This document shows positions 19,440 through 27,503 of a stretch of 64,000 nucleotides of DNA, piece by piece. Numbering within the stretch: position 1 is the stretch's first letter; the number at the start of each line of letters is the position of its first letter. Source of the DNA: Staphylococcus condimenti (lineage in GTDB: Bacteria > Bacillota > Bacilli > Staphylococcales > Staphylococcaceae). The translations under genes were made by a program, and so were the position numbers. Under the pieces are notes generated by a model, which searched no databases, was not told where the DNA came from, and saw only the letters and a program-made list of their open reading frames with translations. The DNA lies in NCBI RefSeq assembly GCF_001618885.1, contig NZ_CP015114.1, positions 1,798,001-1,862,000 on the forward strand. The letters run 5' to 3'.

Positions 19440-20324
19440 ATGGACGAACAGCGAAATAACAGAAATCAAAATAATAGAAATAATGAATATGACAATGGAA
19501 CAATTGATGACAGGCAGATACCAAAAAACGAAAATCGTGAAGAAACCGAACGTGATGCCAGACAAGAATCTGACTATAGAAATTCTGAAGATGGCAACTA
19601 TGTAGATAGACGCGAACCAAGATATAGCAATCATGATGAAAGAAACAATGAAAGCTATGGTTCAAGAGACAACCGTCAAGAGCATACAAGAAGTGATGCC
19701 AAACAAGAACCTAGCTATAGAAATTCTGAAGATGGCAACTATGTAGATAGACGCGAATCAAGATATAACAATCATGATGAAAGAAATAATGAAAGCTATG
19801 GTTCAAGAGATAACCCTCAAGAGCATACAAGACACGATGACCGACGTGAATCTAGAAATGAAAATTATCAAGATGACAGATATACAGACAGACGTGATCC
19901 AAGATATGTGAATCGTGAAGATAGACACTACCATGACAACCATCATCCGAGATATGATTATCGAGAAAATGAAAGGTATGATGCGAGAGCGGCAAGACCA
20001 ACAAATAGGGTTGCCGAAATGGTACTTGGTATTATGGGTAGTGTATTCGGTATTATCGCCGGCATATTTGGTTTGCTGCTTGGCGGTATCAGTTCTAGCC
20101 TGGGAGAGGCAGATGGCGGTTCGATATTTGGCCAAGCAATCGGTGTTATTTTTGTTTGTATTGTAACGATAGTGATTAGTTGTATCATTAATAAAAATCG
20201 TATCGCAATGGGTATCATTTTGATTATTGGCGGACTATTGAACTTTATTTTGATGGGCGGCTTCGGTATTTTATCTGGTATTTTAATTTTAGTCGCAGGT
20301 ATAATTGCTTTAATTCGAAAATAA
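19440..20324 (+). CDS. Membrane protein with hydrophilic repeat domain (DUF4064-like C-terminus)
   Basis: This 294-residue protein has two parts. Residues 1-180 are extremely hydrophilic (Asn, Arg, Glu, Asp, Tyr) and contain two tandem 47-residue repeats starting YRNSEDGNYVDRRE. Residues 185-294 form four hydrophobic segments beginning NRVAEMVLGIMGSVFGIIAG, as in DUF4064 proteins. The hydrophilic part is presumably cytoplasmic, since no signal precedes it. AGAGGG precedes the ATG. The function is unknown. It follows the broken lipoprotein gene by 86 bp and may be co-transcribed with it. Confidence 0.75.
   Translation: MDEQRNNRNQNNRNNEYDNGTIDDRQIPKNENREETERDARQESDYRNSEDGNYVDRREPRYSNHDERNNESYGSRDNRQEHTRSDAKQEPSYRNSEDGNYVDRRESRYNNHDERNNESYGSRDNPQEHTRHDDRRESRNENYQDDRYTDRRDPRYVNREDRHYHDNHHPRYDYRENERYDARAARPTNRVAEMVLGIMGSVFGIIAGIFGLLLGGISSSLGEADGGSIFGQAIGVIFVCIVTIVISCIINKNRIAMGIILIIGGLLNFILMGGFGILSGILILVAGIIALIRK
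19575..19856 (+). repeat. Two tandem 141-bp repeats inside the DUF4064-like gene
   Basis: TATAGAAATTCTGAAG recurs at 19575 and 19716, exactly 141 bp (47 codons) apart, and the copies are nearly identical over most of the unit. The third segment is diverged. Confidence 0.85.
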
Positions 20325-20330
20325 TATAAA

Positions 20331-20368
20331 AACAGCCTGGCAACGTAATAGCGCTGCCAGGCTGTTTT
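20331..20368. terminator. Bidirectional terminator
   Basis: AACAGCCTGGCA and TGCCAGGCTGTT form a 12-bp stem with T-rich flanks on both strands, between convergent genes. Confidence 0.9.
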
Positions 20369-20376
20369 ATATTGAA

Positions 20377-21246
20377 TTATTTTTTCTTTTTCTTGTTCTT
20401 TTTAGATACAACTTGTGTATTCTTAGGCTTTTTATCTTCGCCTGAATCTTTGTTCATTTTTGCTTTCAATCTTGCTACTTCTTGATCAGCGTATTTTGCA
20501 TAGTATCTATTAGCTGCGAATGTTTGAATAATCATGAAGATGGCTGATACTGACCAATAAAGACCAAGTGCTGAAGCAGAAGTATAAGAGATATAGATAA
20601 TGAAAATTGGAGAAATAATCATCATCATATAACCCATTTGTCTTTGTTCTTTAGGCATATTCTCTAAACTTACAAGTGATTGTAAGAAGTAAAGCACACC
20701 GGCAATAATTGTAATTAAGATGTCAGGTTTTGTTAAATCGAACCACAAGAAATCGGGATGTGCTGTAATACCGCCATGTGAAGGCCATTTAAGAGAAACA
20801 TATAAACCGAACAAGACAGGCATTTGAATTAAAATAGGCAAGCAACCTAACATGCTCTTCATCGGATTCAATTCATATTTCTTATAAACTTCCATCATTT
20901 CTTGGTTAGCGGCCATTTTTTCTTCTTGTGTACGCGCACGTTTAACTTTTTCTTGAACTTCTTTCATTTCAGGTTTCGCAATATCCATTACTTTACGCAT
21001 CATTTGACCATTCTTAGTTTGGCCCAACATAAATGGCAACATGATTAAACGGATAGCCAATACGATAATAATAATAGCTAGTCCATAATCATGATTAAGA
21101 TTATTACCTAACCAGTGTAAAAGATTATCCATTGGTTTAGCGAATGTGTTATAGAAGAAACCAGTTCTGTTTCCAGGTTTTGAGTAATCACAACCCGCTA
21201 AAAGTACTGTAGTCATAACAAGCAACAGTATGTATTTAATTTTCAT
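20377..21246 (-). CDS. yidC: YidC/Oxa1-family membrane protein insertase
   Basis: This 289-residue Gram-positive type YidC has a lipoprotein signal ([12 protein letters not shown], Cys about 19) and five hydrophobic helices, including [19 protein letters not shown] with the conserved groove Arg (about 67). It has the coiled cytoplasmic loop [19 protein letters not shown] and a basic C-terminal tail (KKNKKKKK) for ribosome contact. It inserts and folds membrane proteins alone or with SecYEG. The length is normal for SpoIIIJ/YidC1-type proteins. AAAGGCAGAG precedes the ATG. The gene is monocistronic. Confidence 0.93.
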   Translation of the reverse strand: MKIKYILLLVMTTVLLAGCDYSKPGNRTGFFYNTFAKPMDNLLHWLGNNLNHDYGLAIIIIVLAIRLIMLPFMLGQTKNGQMMRKVMDIAKPEMKEVQEKVKRARTQEEKMAANQEMMEVYKKYELNPMKSMLGCLPILIQMPVLFGLYVSLKWPSHGGITAHPDFLWFDLTKPDILITIIAGVLYFLQSLVSLENMPKEQRQMGYMMMIISPIFIIYISYTSASALGLYWSVSAIFMIIQTFAANRYYAKYADQEVARLKAKMNKDSGEDKKPKNTQVVSKKNKKKKK

Positions 21247-21454
21247 GGTTAACTCTGCCTTTCTTTATTTATATGAATAATTATTTATATCATCAGTGGG
21301 AACTTAAAAAAGCAACCACGAAATGGTTGCTATGTGAATAATACAACAGTGTGGAAAAATTACTTCCGCCTTTAGATACTATCATAAATTGTTGACATGT
21401 CAAATTAGTTGGTATATCAAAAGTTTATTTATAATGAATTATTTAATAATACAA

Positions 21455-21668
21455 AAAATAAGAGCTGATCTGAAATAGATCAACACTTATTCATGGCATA
21501 TTGTCCTACTAACAGGATTAACTGAGCATTTGATTTTTTACGTTTGCGCCCAGACGCCAAACGACAGACAGGCCTATGCCAGTTAGTACAAGTGCCGACC
21601 TTCCGTAGACACTATAGCGTTGTTTACTTGCCACAAACAACTATGGCCGTTTCTCCAATATGCCATTA
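21455..21668 (-). ncRNA. Candidate structured small RNA, unidentified
   Basis: On the minus strand an extended -10 box (TATGCTATTCT) lies just before a sequence whose two ends pair: AATGGCATATTG (21663-21652) with CAATATGCCAT. Inside are further long helices, TTGTACTAAC with GTTAGTAGGACAA and the hairpin CGTTTGGCG/CGCAAACG. A terminator hairpin TGATCT/AGATCA (21466-21482) followed by CTCTTATTTTTT ends it. There is no ORF. A roughly 200-nt RNA with pairing 5' and 3' ends recalls 6S RNA in outline, but I cannot confirm that identity. Confidence 0.55.
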
Positions 21669-21725
21669 CGATAGAATAGCATAAACTTAATTTTGATGAT
21701 AGCAAAAAGGAGGGGCGCCCTCCTT

Positions 21726-22307
21726 TTATTCAGGTATCTGTTCATCTTCATTTTCTTCATAGAGTTCGTTCTTCATATTGAAACTGAAGAATGATGCAAT
21801 CCAGGTACAGATAATTAAAGCTGTAACGGTAAGTGCATTATTGAATGGGTTATTAATATTGAAGGCTGATATAAGTGGTGTAAATAAAGCATATGCTATT
21901 CCGAATTGAATCAATGCAGTGATATAAAGTTTTATACTTGAACCACTAATTGCGACTATGAGTCCAGGAATTAAAATGATTTCTATAACAATTAAGAGTA
22001 CCAGCAATGCATTGCCTAGGGTAACAACATTATGTGTATGTAACGAGAAGATTGAAAGGTTTTCAATACTCCTGAATAATGCAAATGCTACACATAAAAA
22101 TACAAAAGCAAAAATAAATTCTTCGCCTAATGTAGTGAAGAAAGAGTTGATAAAAGAAGGTGATGTCTCCTTATAATAGGTCAATATATAAGATTCCATT
22201 ATTGTATATAGCAACATCATCAATAATGTAACTCCTAATAAAGTCATCGAAACGTGTCCGGTAAATATTTTAGAGATAAAAGTAATACCGTTATGCCAAT
22301 TATTCAT
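21726..22307 (-). CDS. Multi-pass membrane protein, unknown family
   Basis: This 193-residue protein has about five hydrophobic helices and an acidic C-terminal tail (ELYEENEDEQIPE). It is a paralogue of the broken gene immediately upstream: both start with a short amphipathic N-terminus (NGI.F..), and SFFTTLGEEFIFAFVF aligns with AFFFKSLGGELIGVIIF. GAGGAGG lies 13 bases before ATG. The tandem pair is probably one transcript. The function is unknown. Confidence 0.7.
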   Translation of the reverse strand: MNNWHNGITFISKIFTGHVSMTLLGVTLLMMLLYTIMESYILTYYKETSPSFINSFFTTLGEEFIFAFVFLCVAFALFRSIENLSIFSLHTHNVVTLGNALLVLLIVIEIILIPGLIVAISGSSIKLYITALIQFGIAYALFTPLISAFNINNPFNNALTVTALIICTWIASFFSFNMKNELYEENEDEQIPE

Positions 22308-22332
22308 AATTGGTAAGAATCCTCCTCGTCAT

Positions 22333-22907
22333 TTATTCGTTCTTAGTTTTCTTTTTGTCTTTTTTTATTTCATCAATTAAAACAAAACTTGTGTAACTGG
22401 CAAATCCAGTAATGAAGATTAAGATAAGTATTAAAAAAGGTATGTTTAATACATTCTTAAATGGTGCTAGCGTAATCAACACATAAAAAATAAGTGAAGC
22501 CAATATGAAATTTATAATGCTTATGGATATAGTTTTAAAGACTGAATCAGCAATTGCTAAAACTAGATTAGGAATAATTAATATTTCCAGTGTAATCACA
22601 AAAATCATAGCTTCTTGTCCTAAGATAAGCGGGTTTGCAGAAAATAAATCTAGAAATGGGATTTTAGCGATTGAAGGGACAAGTGCAGTAAAGAAGTAAA
22701 TGAAAATAATAACACCTATCAATTCTCCGCCTAACGATTTAAAAAGAAAGCAACTAGGTTTTCTTCTGAATTTCCTGCACTTTTAACTGCCACACTGGTT
22801 AGCGAAGCTAAAAGTATAGTAATCACGATTATACTTATTAATAAATAAGAAACATTACCCTGAATCAATTGCTTAAAGAAATCGATGCCGTTTTGAAAAT
22901 TTTGCAT
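22333..22907 (-). pseudogene. Frameshifted paralogue of the adjacent membrane protein
   Basis: ATG 22907 (after AGAGGT) opens MQNFQNGIDFFKQ... and ends early at TAG after FFLNR. The next frame continues from SLGGELIGVIIF through four helices to 22333. Adding one T to the run at 22741-22745 (A5 on the plus strand) fuses both parts into a roughly 191-residue protein. That protein aligns along its whole length with the neighbour at 21726-22307. This is a single-base contraction in a homopolymer: a decayed gene, a phase-variable tract or a sequence error. Confidence 0.75.
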
Positions 22908-23101
22908 ACGGAATTTACCTCTCTTTATTTTTCTTATTTTAAGTATAGTCAAATATTTCCTAAAAAATCAAATTGGTATTAAATATAAAATGATTGAATG
23001 TTTATATCGAAAAAGTATTATTTATTTTAAATGGGTTTCATAGATATCAGCATAGAAATTCATGTTTTTTCTTTACTCTATGAGGTGGAGGTGAAGAAAG
23101 A

Positions 23102-23878
23102 ATGAAAAATATAATGATTAAAGGGAGTATCGCAATTGGTACATTATTGCTGCTGATGCCTCATGCACAAAGTGAAGCAGCAGCCGATAAGTATGAAGTT
23201 AAGGTTTATGCAAATGCAGACAAGATTGTTAAGGATAATCGACATGTTGATCACGGGATATTAGACCAACTGGGTTCTGAAGACAAAGATGAGGATTTTA
23301 ATGTTCAGTACATAGACGATAGTAATCGTACAAATTACAACAATAAAGAAACATTTCGTGTGCGCAAATCAGAAGATGAAGATTCAACAGAATTACAATA
23401 TAAAAAGCGTTACCCTATTACAAATGGAGATGCAGATGCAGCTATAGCACAAGCTAAGAAAGATGGATTTAATACAGATGATTATGAAGTTGAATATGGA
23501 GAAAACGGACAAACATTAAGTGCATCAAATGAAAGTGAAACAAATAACGGTTCATCTTTACCGAATGCTGAACAAAGTTTAAGTGCTTTAAAAAGCAGTG
23601 CTAAAGCACCATTTGATGCATTATTAAACAAAATAAGCAGTCCTCAAAAGATTGGACCTGTTCACTTTGAACGACACAAAGGTAATATTGATGGAAATAA
23701 AGTAAAAATTGAAAACTGGGATATCGGTAATCAGAATGTAGTAGAGGTTTCTGCAAAAGTTTCAAGTGAAGCTGAAGCAAAAACAGTACAGCAAGCAATT
23801 ATTAAAAAATTAGATTCTATGGGTATTCATGAAACTAAAGACCAACTAAAAACAGATATGATTTTTAACAATTATTAG
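23102..23878 (+). CDS. Exported protein, possibly CYTH-like
   Basis: This 258-residue protein starts with a Sec signal peptide (KNIMIKGSIAIGTLLLLMP...AQSEAAA, cleavage near residue 27). The mature part has KYEVKVYANADKI, FRVRKSED and LQYKKRYP, alternating charged strands that resemble a CYTH/triphosphate-tunnel domain. An Asn/Ser linker (about 140-165) leads to a second alpha/beta part. The CYTH idea is weak inference. GAGGTGGAGGTG precedes the ATG, with a terminator behind. It is probably secreted or wall-associated; the function is unknown. Confidence 0.65.
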   Translation: MKNIMIKGSIAIGTLLLLMPHAQSEAAADKYEVKVYANADKIVKDNRHVDHGILDQLGSEDKDEDFNVQYIDDSNRTNYNNKETFRVRKSEDEDSTELQYKKRYPITNGDADAAIAQAKKDGFNTDDYEVEYGENGQTLSASNESETNNGSSLPNAEQSLSALKSSAKAPFDALLNKISSPQKIGPVHFERHKGNIDGNKVKIENWDIGNQNVVEVSAKVSSEAEAKTVQQAIIKKLDSMGIHETKDQLKTDMIFNNY

Positions 23879-23887
23879 AAAGTAAAA

Positions 23888-23945
23888 GCAGGGCGTGAAT
23901 AGAAATGATATTGAATTAAAATGATTTCTGTCCATGCCCTGTTTA
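23888..23945 (+). terminator. Terminator of the exported-protein gene
   Basis: CAGGGCGTGAA pairs imperfectly with TCCATGCCCTG, with inner pairing AGAAATGAT/ATGATTTCT; TTTAATTTTATT follows. Confidence 0.65.
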
Positions 23946-24065
23946 ATTTTATTTGCAGAAAGAATAATTTCTGTTTAATAATTAGATGTTTTTCCTCGCT
24001 TCTTTTATACAGGTTAGTCTTCCGTTTCTCTGAAGTTAGACTGTCGGGAGGGTTAAAAAGCCTTG

Positions 24066-24935
24066 CTACCGCAGTTGATAAAGGGTTGAGATAAAGTTCT
24101 GTATAATAGGATTAATCTCTCGATCAGATTTATAAACAATTGAAATATGTCTTTCAGCAGGTGAATGAGGGATCGGTTTTGCGATAATGTCTGGATGATT
24201 GACTGCACTTGAACTGAGCAAACTGATGAAGTGAGAGTCACGAATAGTTTCAATTAAACTACTCATACTATTAGATTGCATGACAGGATTAATTTGTATC
24301 AGATTTGTATGTTGCCATTCATCGATACTGTCTTTTGTAGAACCGCTGCTGTGAATGATAAGCGGATAATTCTGTATGTCTTTTATTGTAATATCATCAC
24401 AATGTGCAAGCGGATGAGACTTGTCCATTGCTAACATGAGCGGATCATCAAATAGTCGTTTTACCTCAACTTCTCTTTCTCGAATTCCGTTCTCTGAAAT
24501 GACACCAATCTCTACTTCTCGATTCTTCACCTTTTCTACAGTATGCGGTGCTGTATCTACTTCTAACGAAACATCAATATCTTGGTATTCAGTCATAAAA
24601 CTTTTAAGGGCTTTCGGCAACATACCGTAAATAGGTGCATGACTGGATCCGATTCTTAAACTGCCTCTTTTAGATGTTTTATAATCTCCTAATATACTTT
24701 CTGTTTCTTCTATTAAAGTTAGGATTTTAGAACTATTTTGATATAAAATCTGTCCTGCTTTGGTTAAAGTAATCAATTTTCCCTTTTTATGATAAAGCGG
24801 AACTTGATGTGTTTCGCTTAAGTTTTTCAAATGAAAAGTGACAGTCGGCTGGGTAATATTGAGTTTTTCAGCAACTACATTCACATTTTGATCTTCAACG
24901 AATTGTTTGAAAATCATCAGCTGTTTAAGATTCAT
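24066..24935 (-). CDS. LysR-family transcriptional regulator
   Basis: This 289-residue protein has an N-terminal winged helix (FKQFVEDQNVNVVAEKLNITQPTVTFHLKNLSE, about residues 10-42) and a periplasmic-binding-like effector domain starting GSLRIGSSHAPIYGMLP (about 90). That is the standard LTTR layout and length. It is divergent from the ABC transporter operon, with an ATAGA-N5-TCTAT inverted repeat between them. It very likely controls that transporter in response to its substrate or a metabolite. Confidence 0.88.
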   Translation of the reverse strand: MNLKQLMIFKQFVEDQNVNVVAEKLNITQPTVTFHLKNLSETHQVPLYHKKGKLITLTKAGQILYQNSSKILTLIEETESILGDYKTSKRGSLRIGSSHAPIYGMLPKALKSFMTEYQDIDVSLEVDTAPHTVEKVKNREVEIGVISENGIREREVEVKRLFDDPLMLAMDKSHPLAHCDDITIKDIQNYPLIIHSSGSTKDSIDEWQHTNLIQINPVMQSNSMSSLIETIRDSHFISLLSSSAVNHPDIIAKPIPHSPAERHISIVYKSDREINPIIQNFISTLYQLR

Positions 24936-24974
24936 AGCAATAAAACTCCTTTAAGAAAAATCTAGTTTGTAAAA

Positions 24975-24989
24975 ATAGAGAAATTCTAT
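24975..24989. promoter_or_regulatory. Candidate LysR-type operator
   Basis: ATAGAGAAATTCTAT is a T-N11-A-type interrupted palindrome in the LysR/ABC divergent region. Confidence 0.5.
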
Positions 24990-25094
24990 GTCGATATACA
25001 TAATACATTGAAAATATTGATGGTTTGTTAACGCTGTATTTAATATGCATTAATATCCGTTGCTTATAGTTGAGGATGAAATGAGGTGAATGAA

Positions 25095-26303
25095 GTGGCG
25101 CTTGAAATACACAATTTAAAAAAGTCATTCGGTAATCAAAATGTGATCAGAAATGTGAATCTGGAAGTAGGCTCTGGGGAGTTTATTTCATTACTCGGTG
25201 CATCCGGCAGTGGTAAAACCACATTGCTGCGTTTGATTGCCGGATTAGAACAACCCGATAGCGGAACGATTGAAAATGATGAACAACTGTATTATTCAAA
25301 TGAAGGCACGACTCAGATGCTTGCACCCTCGAAGCGTAATATAGGTATGGTATTCCAAGATTTTGCCTTATGGCCGCATATGTCAGTGTTTGAAAATATA
25401 GCTTATCCGCTTCGTGTTAAAAAAGATACCAAAAACTTGAAGCAAAGAGTACGCGAGGTATTGCAAGAAGTACGTCTAGAAGGATATGAGAAACGAAAAA
25501 TACATGAACTCTCTGGTGGACAGCAACAACGTGTCTCACTCGCACGTGCAATTATTTCGCGATGCGACCTGGTTTTAATGGACGAACCATTATCAGCACT
25601 GGATGCCGGATTACGAGAAGATATGCGTTTATTGATTCAACGACTTGTTAAACAATACGGCATGACAGCCATTTTTGTCACACATGATCAATATGAAGCC
25701 ATGACGATGTCAGATCGAATCGCAGTAATGCAAGAAGGCCGTATTGAACAATGCGACACTCCAGAAAACTTATACGCTAAACCACAAAGTGAAGCAGTCG
25801 CACGTTTTATCGGCAAGGGTGCATTTGTAAAAGGAACATTGAAAGAAAACCGATTTATCATCCAAAAAGAAAATGTAATAGATGAGGCAGAAGAAGGAAC
25901 ACCAGAACGCTTATCAGCTGTCTCTGCTGTAGATTTAGCAGGAGATTCTAAGAAAGATAGAGATACAAAAGATAATCCATCTGATTTCAAAGCAACTTCA
26001 GATACGAACTTAAAAGAAAAAGATAATGAAGCTGCAAATACACTTTTCTTAGATGTTGAAGGAGATATTAACGATGGATATTACGGATTGCTGTTACGTC
26101 CGGAAAACGTATATACAAGTCATAAAGGACAACATGCAGTTGTGTCGACAGTCAGTTTTACAGGTGAACGTTACGAATACACAGCATACATAAACGACAT
26201 GATTGTCATGTTTTATGACAGAAAATTTTATGCTGAAGGTGACCAAGTCAATTTGGAATTTGAAGTGAAGCAAGAATATTTAATCAAAATGGAGGATGTT
26301 TAA
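25095..26303 (+). CDS. ABC transporter ATP-binding protein (FbpC/PhnT-like)
   Basis: This roughly 402-residue ATPase has Walker A GASGSGKTT (about 36), the Q-loop FQDFALWPHM, signature LSGGQQQR (about 135), Walker B LVLMDEPLSALD and the switch His in FVTHD. A C-terminal TOBE-like domain (LLLRPENVY) follows. An unusual 55-65 residue Asp/Lys/Ser-rich insertion lies between about residues 260 and 320, explaining the excess length over about 350. A GTG at 25086 is also in frame but lies in the GAGGTGA SD, so GTG 25095 is preferred. The stop codon directly abuts the next gene. Confidence 0.88.
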   Translation: MALEIHNLKKSFGNQNVIRNVNLEVGSGEFISLLGASGSGKTTLLRLIAGLEQPDSGTIENDEQLYYSNEGTTQMLAPSKRNIGMVFQDFALWPHMSVFENIAYPLRVKKDTKNLKQRVREVLQEVRLEGYEKRKIHELSGGQQQRVSLARAIISRCDLVLMDEPLSALDAGLREDMRLLIQRLVKQYGMTAIFVTHDQYEAMTMSDRIAVMQEGRIEQCDTPENLYAKPQSEAVARFIGKGAFVKGTLKENRFIIQKENVIDEAEEGTPERLSAVSAVDLAGDSKKDRDTKDNPSDFKATSDTNLKEKDNEAANTLFLDVEGDINDGYYGLLLRPENVYTSHKGQHAVVSTVSFTGERYEYTAYINDMIVMFYDRKFYAEGDQVNLEFEVKQEYLIKMEDV

Positions 26304-27341
26304 ATGAAGCGATTAATACAGTTCGGTGTAATCTTAATGGCATTAGTAATGGTGTTGGCAGGTTGTCAAAATAAGCCGGAAGGAGAGGATAAGAAGTCAT
26401 CTTCTGATAGCAGTTCGTCCAGCAACAGCAAAGATAAATTAGTGTTATATACAGCAGGTCCAGATGATTTAGTTAAAGATATGGTAAAAGAATACGAAAA
26501 AGAGTCTGGTAAAAAAGTAGAAGTTTACCAAGGGACAACAGGTGAAATTTTAGGACGTTTAGAAGCTGAGAAAGACAATCCGAAAGCCGATGTCGTGCAA
26601 TTAGCTTCTTTACCTGCAGCATTAGACTATAAGAAAAAAGGATTGATTGAACCTTATAAAGTCAAAAGTGCTGATAAATTGTATAGAGATTGGCAAGATA
26701 AAGACGGTTATTGGTACGGTTTCAGCGGCAGTGCGTTAGGTATTTCTTATAATACAGACAAAGTCAAAGAAGCACCGACAGATGTGAAGGACTTATTGAA
26801 AAAAGACTATAAAGATGCACTAGCAATTCCAAACCCTTCAGAATCAGGCACAGCATTAGACTTATTAGCTATTAAAGTACATAACCAAGGACAAGCAGCT
26901 TGGGATGAATATAAAGCATTAAAAGATAACGGTATGAAGTTAGCAGGGGCGAATAAACCAGCATTAGAAACTGTTATTAAAGGTGAAAATAAAGCAGTTT
27001 ATGGTGGCGTGGATTATATGGTATATAAAGCGAAGAAAAAAGGAGAACCTGTTGATATTTCTTATCCGAAATCAGGTACATCGATCTCTCCGAGACCCGC
27101 TTTCATTTTAAAATCTGCGAAACATAAAGATGCAGCAAAAGATTATATGAACTATGTAACAAGTGATAAAGGTCAAAAACAAGTCGATGCACATTATTTA
27201 ATTCCAGCTAATAAAGATGAACATAAAAATAAAATGACAAAAGCACGTGAAGACATTAAAGAATTGAAATATGATTGGCCGTCGTTATCAAGCGAAAGCG
27301 AAAAAGTATTGAAAAAATTCATGGACATGATGAAATCATAA
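26304..27341 (+). CDS. ABC transporter substrate-binding lipoprotein (FbpA/AEP-type)
   Basis: This 345-residue lipoprotein has the signal VILMALVMVLAGC (Cys 21), then a Ser-rich linker and a bacterial class II periplasmic-binding fold. The mature start KLVLYTAGPDDLVKDMVKEY and the later EYDW/GVDYMVYKAKKKGEPV region resemble iron(III), 2-aminoethylphosphonate and thiamine-type binding proteins. It captures the solute outside the membrane and hands it to the fused permease next door. The ATG lies directly on the stop of the ATPase gene, with GGAGGATG as SD. The ligand is unresolved. Confidence 0.88.
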   Translation: MKRLIQFGVILMALVMVLAGCQNKPEGEDKKSSSDSSSSSNSKDKLVLYTAGPDDLVKDMVKEYEKESGKKVEVYQGTTGEILGRLEAEKDNPKADVVQLASLPAALDYKKKGLIEPYKVKSADKLYRDWQDKDGYWYGFSGSALGISYNTDKVKEAPTDVKDLLKKDYKDALAIPNPSESGTALDLLAIKVHNQGQAAWDEYKALKDNGMKLAGANKPALETVIKGENKAVYGGVDYMVYKAKKKGEPVDISYPKSGTSISPRPAFILKSAKHKDAAKDYMNYVTSDKGQKQVDAHYLIPANKDEHKNKMTKAREDIKELKYDWPSLSSESEKVLKKFMDMMKS

Positions 27342-27503
27342 AAAATGGATAGGCGATGAGATGTTTTTTGAACATCTATAAAAATAAATCTCTATATGAA
27401 AATACAAGATAAATGAAACAAAAATATAGTATCTGAGGTGGCGGTGACTCATTTTAAATGAAGCGTCGTCATCTCATTTATTTTGAGATTGGAGTTGAAA
27501 ATA

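Noticed and set aside
19575..19856. CRISPR-like spaced repeats
   Set aside because: Only two long in-frame repeats inside a gene, no short direct repeats with unique spacers; no CRISPR array or cas gene is seen in the window.
19419..20218. Long ORFs on other frames across the DUF4064-like gene
   Set aside because: They arise from the low-complexity repeat composition; the real frame has an SD and ends in coherent membrane helices.
25688..25990. 100-codon minus-strand ORF within the ABC ATPase insertion
   Set aside because: Antisense to the low-complexity insertion; no start signal.
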